Source: CAZTLE01 sp964614415
GTDB taxonomy: Bacteria; Bacteroidota; Bacteroidia; Flavobacteriales; Flavobacteriaceae
Direction of reading: 5' to 3'
DNA length: 15,765 nt
NCBI GenBank assembly: GCA_964614415.1
Contig: CAZTLE010000092.1
Span: forward strand, 1 to 15,765
Shown in pieces: positions 1-6,602 of the stretch. Below the pieces are notes generated by a model. It did not search any database and was not told the DNA's origin. It worked only from the letters and a program-made list of their open reading frames with translations. A program made the translations under genes and the position numbers. The first letter of the stretch is position 1. Every line of letters starts with the position of its first letter.

Positions 1-1
1 C

Positions 2-667
2 CCTACCGTCGTAGCTCCTCACGGTATGACGCCGGGTGGAGGTTGTGAGATGACCCTGCACGCCGATCGCGTTGTTGCTGCGGCTGAGACGTACATCGGT
101 CTGGTTGAGTTTGGAGTTGGGGTGATCCCGGGAGGTGGCGGTTCCAAGGAAATGGCGCTACGCGCGAGTGACACCTTTAAAAAAGATGATGTAGAACTGA
201 ATCGCTTACAGGAACATTTCCTGACCATAGGGATGGCCAAAGTGGCTACTTCGGCTTATGAGGCATACGATATGAATGTACTGCAACACGGTAAGGATAT
301 CGTGGTGGTGAATAAAGATCGTCAAATTGCCACTGCCAAGGCCATCGCAAAACAAATGGCCGATCAGGGATACACAAAACCGATACGAAGAAAAGATGTA
401 AAAGTACTCGGTAAGCAAGCACTTGGTATGTTCCTGGTGGGAACGGATGCCATGGAAGCCAGTAATTATATCAGTGAACACGATCAGAAAATCGCCAATA
501 AGTTGGCCTATGTAATGGCCGGAGGGGATCTTTCGGAACCTAGCTATGTCTCTGAGCAGTACTTATTAGATATTGAAAGAGAAGCATTCTTAAGTCTTTG
601 CGGTGAACGGAAAACGTTGGAAAGACTTCAACATATGATACAAAAGGGGAAACCCCTTCGAAACTAG
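2..667 (+). CDS. fadJ: FadJ-like 3-hydroxyacyl-CoA dehydrogenase/enoyl-CoA hydratase, C-terminal part (5' end outside window)
   Basis: This is the last ~221 codons of a multifunctional beta-oxidation enzyme; the open frame continues through the left edge, so the start is not visible. What remains is crotonase (enoyl-CoA hydratase) sequence. The stretch GGGCEMTLHAD (codons from about 35) carries the first catalytic glutamate (codon 47-49), and YIGLVEFGVGVIPGGGG carries the second (codon 107-109) with the glycine-rich oxyanion-hole region. The crotonase domain lies at the C-terminus, after the dehydrogenase domains, as in the ~800-residue Bacteroidota FadJ proteins; in E. coli FadB/FadJ it is N-terminal. 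In the cell it would hydrate trans-2-enoyl-CoA and oxidise 3-hydroxyacyl-CoA in the cytoplasm. The TAG stop is followed directly by in-frame TAG and TGA, because a GTAGTGA heptad tract begins on the last base of the stop. Family assignment is secure; the symbol is by similarity. Confidence 0.9.
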   Translation, partial: PTVVAPHGMTPGGGCEMTLHADRVVAAAETYIGLVEFGVGVIPGGGGSKEMALRASDTFKKDDVELNRLQEHFLTIGMAKVATSAYEAYDMNVLQHGKDIVVVNKDRQIATAKAIAKQMADQGYTKPIRRKDVKVLGKQALGMFLVGTDAMEASNYISEHDQKIANKLAYVMAGGDLSEPSYVSEQYLLDIEREAFLSLCGERKTLERLQHMIQKGKPLRN

Positions 668-708
668 TAGTGAGTAGTGAGTAGTGAAAATTACAATCCG
701 GAAATAAA
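667..708 (+). repeat. Heptad tract A (three GTAGTGA words)
   Basis: Three perfect 7-nt words GTAGTGA occupy 667-687, starting on the last base of the fadJ stop codon. They are followed in phase by AT-rich 7-mers (AAATTAC, AATCCGG, AAATAAA) that no longer resemble them. The words put stop codons in all three + frames within 21 nt. This belongs to the same class of 7-nt phased tracts seen in five other gaps of the window, and it faces tract B across the four-helix-bundle gene in inverted orientation. Confidence 0.75.
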
Positions 709-721
709 ATATGAATGTCCC

Positions 722-734
722 GCCGTTGAACGGC
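722..734. repeat. Short palindrome just upstream of the four-helix-bundle start
   Basis: Arms GCCGTT (722-727) and AACGGC (729-734) are perfect inverted repeats around one central base, ending 1 nt before the ATG at 736. In RNA the one-base loop could not form as drawn, so a hairpin would lose inner pairs. Its position over the ribosome landing site suggests a protein-binding site or an insertion-site remnant, but chance cannot be excluded. Confidence 0.35.
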
Positions 735-735
735 A

Positions 736-1098
736 ATGCATAAAATAGATAATCTAAAAATTTGGAATAGGGCTTTGGAATTGTGTAAGGATGTGTACGA
801 ATTATCCAAGGAACTACCAAAAACCGAAGAGTATGGATTAAGAAGTCAGATCAAGAGGTGTGCGATCTCAATACCTTCTAATATAGCGGAAGGCGCAGGA
901 AGAAACTCAACAAAAGAGTTCGTTCATTTTCTGTCGATTGCAAACGGATCGTCGTATGAGTTGCAAACTCAGTTGATCTTGTTAAGCGAATTGAACTTAA
1001 TTGAAAAAAGTAAAATAGAACCAGTGATAAATAGAGTCGTTGAGATTCAAAAGATGAACTACGTATTCCAAAAATATTTGAGCAGTCGTAGTAAATAA
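736..1098 (+). CDS. Four helix bundle protein (23S rRNA intervening-sequence / S23 family)
   Basis: The 120-residue product carries the family hallmarks: QIKRCAISIPSNIAEGAGR (residues 39-56) and FVHFLSIANGSSYELQTQL (62-80), with helical segments before and after. Family members were first noted as ORFs inside 23S rRNA intervening sequences and also occur as many stand-alone genes in Bacteroidota; the related Avd protein works with diversity-generating reverse transcriptases. No rRNA or reverse transcriptase is seen here, so this is a stand-alone copy of unknown role. It interrupts the beta-oxidation cluster between fadJ and fadA. By hand count 109 of 300 bases in 781-1080 are G or C (36%), against about 50% in sampled lines of fadA, which suggests separate origin. 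Heptad tracts in opposite orientation flank it. The ATG at 736 is chosen because the family motif begins soon after; no Shine-Dalgarno is present. Confidence 0.9.
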   Translation: MHKIDNLKIWNRALELCKDVYELSKELPKTEEYGLRSQIKRCAISIPSNIAEGAGRNSTKEFVHFLSIANGSSYELQTQLILLSELNLIEKSKIEPVINRVVEIQKMNYVFQKYLSSRSK

Positions 1099-1132
1099 AT
1101 CATCTAACCACTCAAATCTCAATACTCAGTAC
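1098..1132 (-). repeat. Heptad tract B, minus-strand orientation
   Basis: Read on the minus strand, five consecutive 7-nt words fill the gap: GTACTGA (1132-1126), GTATTGA (1125-1119), GATTTGA (1118-1112), GTGGTTA (1111-1105) and GATGATT (1104-1098), the last one touching the stop codon of the preceding gene. The first three words match, in the same order, GTACTGG, GTATTGA and GAATTTA at 11495-11515 in tract D (18 of 21 bases). The tract is inverted relative to tract A on the other side of the four-helix-bundle gene. Confidence 0.7.
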
Positions 1133-1139
1133 TAGAATT

Positions 1140-2330
1140 ATGAAAACAGCATACATAGTAAAAGCATATAGAACGGCGGTAGGAAAGGCACCAAGAGGCC
1201 TGTTCCGTTTTAAGAGAACAGACGAACTAGCCGCAGAGACCATCGAATATATGATGAAAGAGGTGCCTCAGCTCGACAAGAAGCGTATTGATGACGTCAT
1301 CGTTGGAAATGCAATGCCGGAGGGATCACAGGGACTCAATATGGCCCGTCTTATTTCTCTAATGGGTCTTGATATTGTGGACGTGCCCGGTGTAACGGTA
1401 AATCGCTTCTGTTCTTCCGGAATCGAAACTATTGGCATCGCCACGGCAAAGATTCAGGCGGGAATGGCAGACTGTATTATTGCCGGTGGAGCTGAGAGTA
1501 TGAGTTCGGTTCCTATGACGGGTTTTAAACCGGAACTCAACTACGATATTATCAATTCGGGTCATGAGGACTACTACTGGGGCATGGGAAATACTGCTGA
1601 GGCCGTTGCGAACCAGTTCAAGGTCTCCCGGGAAGATCAGGATGAATTTGCCTACAACAGCCATATGAAAGCGTTACGGGCGCAGGCAGAAGATCGTTTT
1701 CAGGAGCAAATAGTTCCTATCAAGGTGGAACAAACCTATCTGGATGAAAACGGTAAGAAAGCACACAAAGAATATACGGTAACCAAGGATGAAGGCCCCA
1801 GAAAGGGAACCAACCTGGAAGCGCTGGCCAAACTCCGACCTGTTTTTGCACAGGGGGGTAGTGTAACTGCCGGGAACTCCTCACAAATGAGTGATGGTGC
1901 TGCCTTTGTATTGGTGATGAGCGAGGAGATGGTAAAAGAACTGAACCTGGAGCCTATCGCCCGATTGGTCAATTATGCCGCTGCGGGCGTTGAGCCCAGA
2001 ATTATGGGAATAGGACCTGTAAAAGCCATTCCTAAGGCCCTGGATCAGGCAGGCTTGAAACAAGAGGATATCGAACTCATCGAGCTCAATGAGGCCTTCG
2101 CCTCTCAATCGCTTGCCGTAATACGCGAGCTGGACCTCAATCAGGACATTGTGAATGTGAATGGTGGAGCCATTGCACTGGGACACCCGCTGGGATGTAC
2201 CGGAGCCAAGCTATCGGTGCAGTTGTTTGACGAAATGCGCAAGCGGAACATGCAAGGTAAATACGGTATGGTCACTATGTGTGTCGGTACCGGACAAGGC
2301 GCTGCTGGAATTTTCGAGTTCCTGAACTAA
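1140..2330 (+). CDS. fadA: Acetyl-CoA C-acyltransferase (3-ketoacyl-CoA thiolase)
   Basis: The 396-residue product is a full-length degradative thiolase that cleaves 3-ketoacyl-CoA with CoA in the last step of beta-oxidation. The acylated nucleophile is Cys91 in NRFCSSG. The C-terminal catalytic pair is His349 in GGAIALGHPLGCTGA and Cys381 in CVGTGQG. The NEAF motif and the MGNTAE stretch of the family are also present. Length matches the family (about 390-400). The ATG at 1140 starts the canonical thiolase N-terminus (MKTAYIVKAYRTAVG). In related genomes this gene directly follows fadJ; here a four-helix-bundle gene and two repeat tracts stand between them, leaving a 41-nt gap before fadA. 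A 165-nt gap full of heptad repeats separates it from the acyl-CoA dehydrogenase downstream. It is probably co-transcribed with both partners. Confidence 0.95.
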   Translation: MKTAYIVKAYRTAVGKAPRGLFRFKRTDELAAETIEYMMKEVPQLDKKRIDDVIVGNAMPEGSQGLNMARLISLMGLDIVDVPGVTVNRFCSSGIETIGIATAKIQAGMADCIIAGGAESMSSVPMTGFKPELNYDIINSGHEDYYWGMGNTAEAVANQFKVSREDQDEFAYNSHMKALRAQAEDRFQEQIVPIKVEQTYLDENGKKAHKEYTVTKDEGPRKGTNLEALAKLRPVFAQGGSVTAGNSSQMSDGAAFVLVMSEEMVKELNLEPIARLVNYAAAGVEPRIMGIGPVKAIPKALDQAGLKQEDIELIELNEAFASQSLAVIRELDLNQDIVNVNGGAIALGHPLGCTGAKLSVQLFDEMRKRNMQGKYGMVTMCVGTGQGAAGIFEFLN

Positions 2331-2350
2331 ATAACAGAGAACGGGGAAAA

Positions 2351-2490
2351 GAGAGAAGAGAGAAGAGAGAAGAGAGAAGAGAGAAGAGATTTGAGACAGG
2401 GAATGCGACTGTTTTCAAATAATAATAACAACATAGTAATAACGAATACTCCTGGATCATGGCTCATGATTCATGGTTCAAAACAACGAT
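2351..2490 (+). repeat. Heptad tract C (five perfect GAGAGAA words, then degenerate words)
   Basis: Five perfect GAGAGAA copies occupy 2351-2385. The 7-nt register then continues with related and drifting words: GAGATTT (2386), GAGACAG (2393), GACTGTT (2407), an AT-rich middle, and a second word family ATCATGG (2456), CTCATGA (2463), TTCATGG (2470), TTCAAAA (2477). The tract fills nearly the whole gap between fadA and the acyl-CoA dehydrogenase gene. A perfect 35-nt array of this kind is prone to slippage, so its copy number may differ between strains. No terminator or promoter is evident in the gap. Confidence 0.8.
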
Positions 2491-2495
2491 AAGCG

Positions 2496-4304
2496 ATGGA
2501 AGTAATAGACGACAACAAGAACATCTTACGAGGAGGTCAGTTTCTGGTAAAGGAGACAGACTGTGACGATATATTTACTCCGGAAGACTTTTCCGAAGAA
2601 CAAAAAATGATGTTGGAATCGGTACGCGAATTCGTAGACCGGGAGATCTGGCCTCATAAAGAGCGGTTCGAAAAAAAGGACTACGCCCTTACCGAAGAGG
2701 TCATGCGGAAAGCCGGAGAGCTCGGACTCCTTGGAATCGCAGTTCCTGAGGCCTATGGCGGACTCGGAATGGGGTTTGTGACCACCATGCTGGTATGTGA
2801 TTACATCTCTGGAGCTACAGGATCCATTGCCACGGCATTTGGAGCGCATACAGGGATCGGAACCATGCCCATTACCCTTTACGGTACCGAAGAGCAGCGA
2901 GAAAAGTATGTGCCTAGATTAGCCTCGGGAGAATGGTTCGGTGCTTATTGCCTTACTGAACCTGGAGCCGGTAGCGATGCCAATAGTGGAAAGACCAAAG
3001 CTGTACTATCCGACGACGGAACCCATTACAAGATCTCAGGACAGAAGATGTGGATCTCCAATGCCGGTTTCTGTAACCTGTTCATAGTTTTCGCTCGTAT
3101 TGAAGATGACAAGAATATCACCGGTTTCATCGTGGAGAACGATCCCGAAAACGGAATCACCCTCGGGGAGGAAGAAAATAAGTTGGGTATCCACTCCTCC
3201 TCTACCCGTCAGGTGTTTTTCAGTGATACGGTAGTACCTGTGGAGAACATGCTTTCTGAGCGCGGTAACGGATTTAAAATTGCGATGAATGCATTGAATG
3301 TGGGTCGGATCAAACTGGCAGCCGCTTGTTTGGATGCGCAGCGACGCGTGATTACCGAAGCAGTAAAGTACGCGAACGATCGTATTCAGTTTAAGACCCC
3401 TATTGCAAAGTTCGGCGCTATCAAATCCAAAATTGCTGAAATGGCCACCGCTATGTATGTAGGAGAAAGTGCCTGCTATCGCGCTGCCAAGAATATCGAG
3501 GATCGTATTGCCATTAGAATGAGCGAAGGAAATACGCATCAGGAAGCAGAGCTGAAAGGCGTTGAAGAATATGCCATTGAATGTTCTATCCTCAAGGTAG
3601 CCGTTTCCGAAGACATTCAGAACTGCTCCGATGAGGGAATTCAAATCTTTGGAGGAATGGGCTTTAGTGCCGATACTCCAATGGAAGCAGCCTGGAGAGA
3701 TGCCCGTATTTCAAGAATTTATGAGGGAACCAATGAGATCAACCGTATGTTGGCCGTGGGTATGCTTGTGAAAAAGGCGATGAAAGGTCATGTAGACCTG
3801 CTAGGCCCCGCTATGGAAGTCGCCAACGAACTAACTTCCATCCCTTCGTTTGATACACCGGATTATTCCGAAGTACTTTCCGAAGAAAAAGCAATCATTG
3901 CCAAATTGAAGAAGGTATTCCTCATGGTAGCCGGTAGTGCCGTTCAGAAATTCGGACCAAAACTGGAAGAGCATCAGCAACTGCTTATGGCGGCCTCTGA
4001 CATCCTGATCCAAATTTATATGGCTGAAAGTGCCATCCTACGTGCCGAGAAGAATGCAAAACGTTACGGCGAGGAAGCTCAAAAAGAACAGATCGCTATG
4101 GCGCAGTTGAATCTGTATCATGCGGTAGACACCATCATTGTCAAGGCCAAAGAGGGTATTTGTTCCTTTGCCGAAGGCGACGAACAGCGCATGATGCTCA
4201 TGGGCCTAAAGCGATTTACCAAATACCAGATTCAGCCCAACGTAGTAGCGCTTCGCAATATAGTTGCCGAAAAGGTTACTGCTGAGAACGCTTATCCTTT
4301 CTAA
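2496..4304 (+). CDS. Acyl-CoA dehydrogenase (FadE-like, long form)
   Basis: This 602-residue flavoenzyme would catalyse the first beta-oxidation step, alpha,beta-dehydrogenation of acyl-CoA, passing electrons to ETF. The N-terminal helical domain spans about 30-150. FAD/substrate contacts lie in CLTEPGAGSDA (152-162) and MWISNAG (185-191). The catalytic base is Glu410 in RIYEGTNEI, the position used by MCAD and VLCAD. A further helical C-terminal region of ~160 residues beyond the core makes it longer than the usual ~380-residue acyl-CoA dehydrogenase and similar to the VLCAD layout. The ATG at 2496 is preferred because the N-terminal text (ILRGGQFLVKE...DIFTPEDFSEEQ) is typical of Bacteroidota homologues. 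It is the last gene of the beta-oxidation cluster and is followed 52 nt later by an intrinsic terminator. Chain-length preference cannot be read from the sequence. Confidence 0.95.
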   Translation: MEVIDDNKNILRGGQFLVKETDCDDIFTPEDFSEEQKMMLESVREFVDREIWPHKERFEKKDYALTEEVMRKAGELGLLGIAVPEAYGGLGMGFVTTMLVCDYISGATGSIATAFGAHTGIGTMPITLYGTEEQREKYVPRLASGEWFGAYCLTEPGAGSDANSGKTKAVLSDDGTHYKISGQKMWISNAGFCNLFIVFARIEDDKNITGFIVENDPENGITLGEEENKLGIHSSSTRQVFFSDTVVPVENMLSERGNGFKIAMNALNVGRIKLAAACLDAQRRVITEAVKYANDRIQFKTPIAKFGAIKSKIAEMATAMYVGESACYRAAKNIEDRIAIRMSEGNTHQEAELKGVEEYAIECSILKVAVSEDIQNCSDEGIQIFGGMGFSADTPMEAAWRDARISRIYEGTNEINRMLAVGMLVKKAMKGHVDLLGPAMEVANELTSIPSFDTPDYSEVLSEEKAIIAKLKKVFLMVAGSAVQKFGPKLEEHQQLLMAASDILIQIYMAESAILRAEKNAKRYGEEAQKEQIAMAQLNLYHAVDTIIVKAKEGICSFAEGDEQRMMLMGLKRFTKYQIQPNVVALRNIVAEKVTAENAYPF

Positions 4305-4323
4305 AAGGATGCAAAGATCCTTT
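4304..4323 (+). other. Small hairpin at the acyl-CoA dehydrogenase stop codon
   Basis: Inverted arms AAAGGAT (4304-4310) and ATCCTTT (4317-4323) enclose a 6-nt loop. No T-run follows, so it is not a terminator by itself; it might protect the 3' end of the message or be incidental. Confidence 0.35.
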
Positions 4324-4356
4324 GCGCTGCAGAGGAATAGATTTAATTATATCCTG

Positions 4357-4387
4357 GACCGTCCACCCTACCGGACGGTCTTTTTTT
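4357..4387 (+). terminator. Intrinsic terminator of the beta-oxidation cluster
   Basis: A perfect 8-bp stem, GACCGTCC (4357-4364) with GGACGGTC (4373-4380), encloses an 8-nt loop and is followed at once by seven T residues (4381-4387). It lies 52 nt after the dehydrogenase stop and is the clearest terminator in the window. Confidence 0.9.
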
Positions 4388-4389
4388 GG

Positions 4390-4481
4390 CATTTCGAAGA
4401 ACGATTGCTTGGCAATCAGACTGAGAAATCTCATCCTGCTTAAGAGATAACTACTGAGATTTCTCACTTCGTTCGAAATGA
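4390..4481. repeat. REP-like inverted repeat, TTTCGAA/GAGAAATCTC type
   Basis: The left part begins CATTTCGAA (4390-4398) and ends TGAGAAATCTCA (4422-4433). The right part is TGAGATTTCTCA (4455-4466) followed by CTTCGTTCGAAATG (4467-4480). The arms are therefore inverted copies of one text, with extra bases in the left arm (about 4401-4420). Elements joining a TTTCGAA motif to GAGAAATCTC are widely dispersed in Bacteroidota intergenic DNA. It sits directly after the terminator T-run and ends about 40 nt before the next gene, so it may also supply part of that gene's promoter. Confidence 0.7.
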
Positions 4482-4504
4482 CGGCTTAATCTTTGTTATC
4501 TTTA
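4472..4504 (+). promoter_or_regulatory. Possible promoter for the propeller/NTF2 gene
   Basis: TATCTTTA (4497-4504) matches the Bacteroidota -7 consensus TAnnTTTG except for the last base. The near match TTCG (4472-4475) to the -33 TTTG lies 21 nt upstream, inside the right arm of the REP-like element. The start codon is 17 nt after the -7 box. Because a terminator stands upstream, a promoter is needed here, but the match is imperfect. Confidence 0.4.
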
Positions 4505-4520
4505 AACTCAAAGTTTTACA

Positions 4521-6050
4521 ATGAAAAGAATTCTGCTCGCCTTTTTGGCCTTTCCCTTTACTCTCCTGGCCCAACCCGACACTGAAGTGTTTATAATGGA
4601 TATCACCTCATCCGAGGAAGGACTTATTGTCTCCAATGTTTCGAATGTTTCGAACAATCCCGGATACGACAATCAACCCACCTTCCTCGACGCCAACAAT
4701 CTGATCTATGCAGGAACTCGAAACGGAGCAACCGATATTGCCACCTACAATGTACCTTCGGGACAGTCCTGGTGGTTCAATCTTCCTACGGAGGGTGGAG
4801 AATACTCACCGCAGCCTATGCCCGGTCAACAAGCCATTTCCGCGGTGCGCCTGGATCCGGACGGAAAGCAACGTCTGTATCGCTATCCCATTCCGGAAGG
4901 CCCTTCCGAAGAAGTCATAAAAGATATTCAGGTGGCCTATTATGCATATTATGATGCAAATACATTTGTAGCCTCTGTATTGTCCGACGGCAGTCTGGAC
5001 CTGGTGCGAGTGGACCTTACAACCCTAAAAACCGACACCCTTCTTCAGGGGGCAGGTCGTTCTATTCACAGAGTGCCTAAATCGGAATCCATGAGTTACA
5101 CGGCGGTCAATGAAGAAGGAAATCATGACATTTATCTGCTGGACATGAAAGACGGACAAAGCTACTTTGTATGTCAGTTGCCCATAGGTATACAGGATTA
5201 CACCTGGTTGGATGATACGCGCATGCTCATTGGCAGTAATGACAAGCTATTCATGTACGATACACTCACCGATGGCGGCTGGCAACAAGCTGCCGATCTT
5301 TCATCGGCTAAACTGAAAAATATTACACGGCTTACGGCGAACGGCGATGGGACCAAGTTGGCCCTGGCAGCCGAATCACTGGCCGGATCGCCTGCAGATG
5401 TTGTGGAAGCACATATTGCTCCCTTTAACAATGGGGAACTGGAAGCCTTTGTGAATTGTTTCACCGAAGATGTGGTGGTAAGTAACTACCCGGACAAATT
5501 GCAATATACAGGCCGTGACAAGATGCGCGAAGGCTATGCTGGATTCTACAAAAATGCAACTACCTACGGGGTCGAGGTGAAGAATCGCATTGTTATAGGG
5601 AATAAGGTGATCGACGAGGAAGAAGGACATGTGGATGGGAACAAAGATTACAAGGCTACCATCTACGAGGTTCGCAACGATAAGATTGCCACGATGACCT
5701 TCGTATGGGGAACACCCATTGACGAAGACCCGACCGAAATTGTAGACAAACAGTTGGCAGCTTACAATGCACGCGATATAGATGCCTTTGTGGCGACCTA
5801 CGCACCGGATATTGAGTTGCACAACTATCCCAACCTCAAATGGACGGAAGGTGCTGAGGCCCTCAGAATAAGCTATGGAGGGCTTTTCGATCAGACACCC
5901 GATCTCAATGCTACGATCAGGAACCGGATCGTGATCAACAATACGGTGATTGATGAGGAGCAGGTCACAATGAACGGACAGGTGTTCTCTGCCGTAGCTG
6001 TATATGAAGTTGAGAATGGACTGATTAAGAAGGTGGTTTTTATTCGTTAG
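4521..6050 (+). CDS. Secreted TolB-like propeller protein with two C-terminal NTF2/SnoaL-like domains
   Basis: A signal peptide (MKRILLAFLAFPFTLLAQ) predicts export. Residues about 45-285 look like a PD40/TolB-type beta-propeller: DNQPTFLDANNLIYAGTRNG (50-69) with DIATYNVPSG is a clear blade, with weaker ones after it. Two NTF2/SnoaL-like domains follow, about 294-398 and 405-508. Both begin with an (I/V)V-(D/E) helix (APFNNGELEAFVNCF and AAYNARDIDAFVATY), then a VVVSNYP or IELHNYP strand, and both contain NRIVI-x-N-x-VIDEE, so they are an internal duplication. NTF2 folds host small-molecule enzymes or plain binding pockets; no substrate can be named. It follows a terminator and a REP-like element, and a lipoprotein gene starts 41 nt downstream. 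Domain calls are by pattern; the exact function is unknown. Confidence 0.8.
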   Translation: MKRILLAFLAFPFTLLAQPDTEVFIMDITSSEEGLIVSNVSNVSNNPGYDNQPTFLDANNLIYAGTRNGATDIATYNVPSGQSWWFNLPTEGGEYSPQPMPGQQAISAVRLDPDGKQRLYRYPIPEGPSEEVIKDIQVAYYAYYDANTFVASVLSDGSLDLVRVDLTTLKTDTLLQGAGRSIHRVPKSESMSYTAVNEEGNHDIYLLDMKDGQSYFVCQLPIGIQDYTWLDDTRMLIGSNDKLFMYDTLTDGGWQQAADLSSAKLKNITRLTANGDGTKLALAAESLAGSPADVVEAHIAPFNNGELEAFVNCFTEDVVVSNYPDKLQYTGRDKMREGYAGFYKNATTYGVEVKNRIVIGNKVIDEEEGHVDGNKDYKATIYEVRNDKIATMTFVWGTPIDEDPTEIVDKQLAAYNARDIDAFVATYAPDIELHNYPNLKWTEGAEALRISYGGLFDQTPDLNATIRNRIVINNTVIDEEQVTMNGQVFSAVAVYEVENGLIKKVVFIR

Positions 6051-6091
6051 GCGCAACCATTTTTCGGTTATTCCCTCTTCTCTTAAAGACT

Positions 6092-6529
6092 ATGAAAAAG
6101 ATTGCACTAACCCTGGTCATTGCCATAACGGTTATGGCATGCTCCAATTCCGACGATGACACCGCCTGCATCCCACCCTTTCCAGGATGGGAACTCGTTT
6201 TGGTCGATGCGAATCAAAACCCGCTTATCGGAACCCAATTTGTTCAGGATTCTTTCAAATTGTCCAACTCTCAGGCCACGACCTATGTGAGACCCACACC
6301 TTTCGGAACGGGGAATGACGTTCAGATTGTCCTCCCCGATCTCATCAGCGGTGCCGACTACTACCTGGAACTTTCTCAAACAGATTCAGATACGCTGAAT
6401 ATCGAGTATGAAGAATTTGACGGGAGTTGTGGGCCTGCATACCGAACATTGCGATTTCAATACAATGATCAATTGATTTATGATGGTCAGGGAAATTTCC
6501 CCAACCCTGCTGTCGTTGTTAAGGACTGA
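6092..6529 (+). CDS. Small lipoprotein, possibly surface exposed
   Basis: The 145-residue product starts with a lipoprotein signal peptide whose lipobox VMAC places the lipidated cysteine at residue 17. SNSDDD follows at once; an S-D-D-rich stretch a few residues after the cysteine resembles the lipoprotein export signal reported for Bacteroides and Flavobacterium, which directs lipoproteins to the cell surface. The rest contains two cysteines that could form a disulfide (in TACIPP and GSCGPAYR) and looks beta-rich; I recognise no family. It follows the propeller/NTF2 gene by 41 nt with no terminator between, so co-transcription is likely and the two products may meet at the outer membrane. 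The start is fixed by the signal peptide. Confidence 0.75.
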   Translation: MKKIALTLVIAITVMACSNSDDDTACIPPFPGWELVLVDANQNPLIGTQFVQDSFKLSNSQATTYVRPTPFGTGNDVQIVLPDLISGADYYLELSQTDSDTLNIEYEEFDGSCGPAYRTLRFQYNDQLIYDGQGNFPNPAVVVKD

Positions 6530-6553
6530 TCTAATCATAATTCTGCTAATCCA

Positions 6554-6584
6554 TTTGAAATCGTTTGCGTATTGCCTATTTTAG
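6554..6584 (+). promoter_or_regulatory. Probable promoter of the M28-DUF2306-M1-ADH operon
   Basis: TTTG (6554-6557) and TATTTTAG (6577-6584) are separated by 19 nt, fitting the Bacteroidota -33/-7 pattern TTTG / TAnnTTTG with one mismatch in the -7 box. The start codon at 6603 lies 18 nt downstream, leaving a short leader. Confidence 0.55.
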
Positions 6585-6602
6585 GGAACTAAATCCATCC
6601 CT

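Noticed and set aside
667..1139. Diversity-generating retroelement, because the four-helix-bundle family is related to Avd
   Set aside because: No reverse transcriptase and no template/variable repeat pair is visible in the window.
2275..2460. Minus-strand open frame with LFSLLS-type repeats
   Set aside because: It is the translation of the GAGAGAA array on the opposite strand (21-nt period gives a 7-residue repeat) and overlaps the fadA end.
3036..3644. Long minus-strand open frame (about 200 codons) inside the acyl-CoA dehydrogenase gene
   Set aside because: Antisense shadow of a well-supported gene; no recognisable motifs.
5376..6056. Long minus-strand open frame (226 codons) inside the propeller/NTF2 gene
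   Set aside because: Antisense shadow; the + strand product has a signal peptide and duplicated domains, the minus product has neither.
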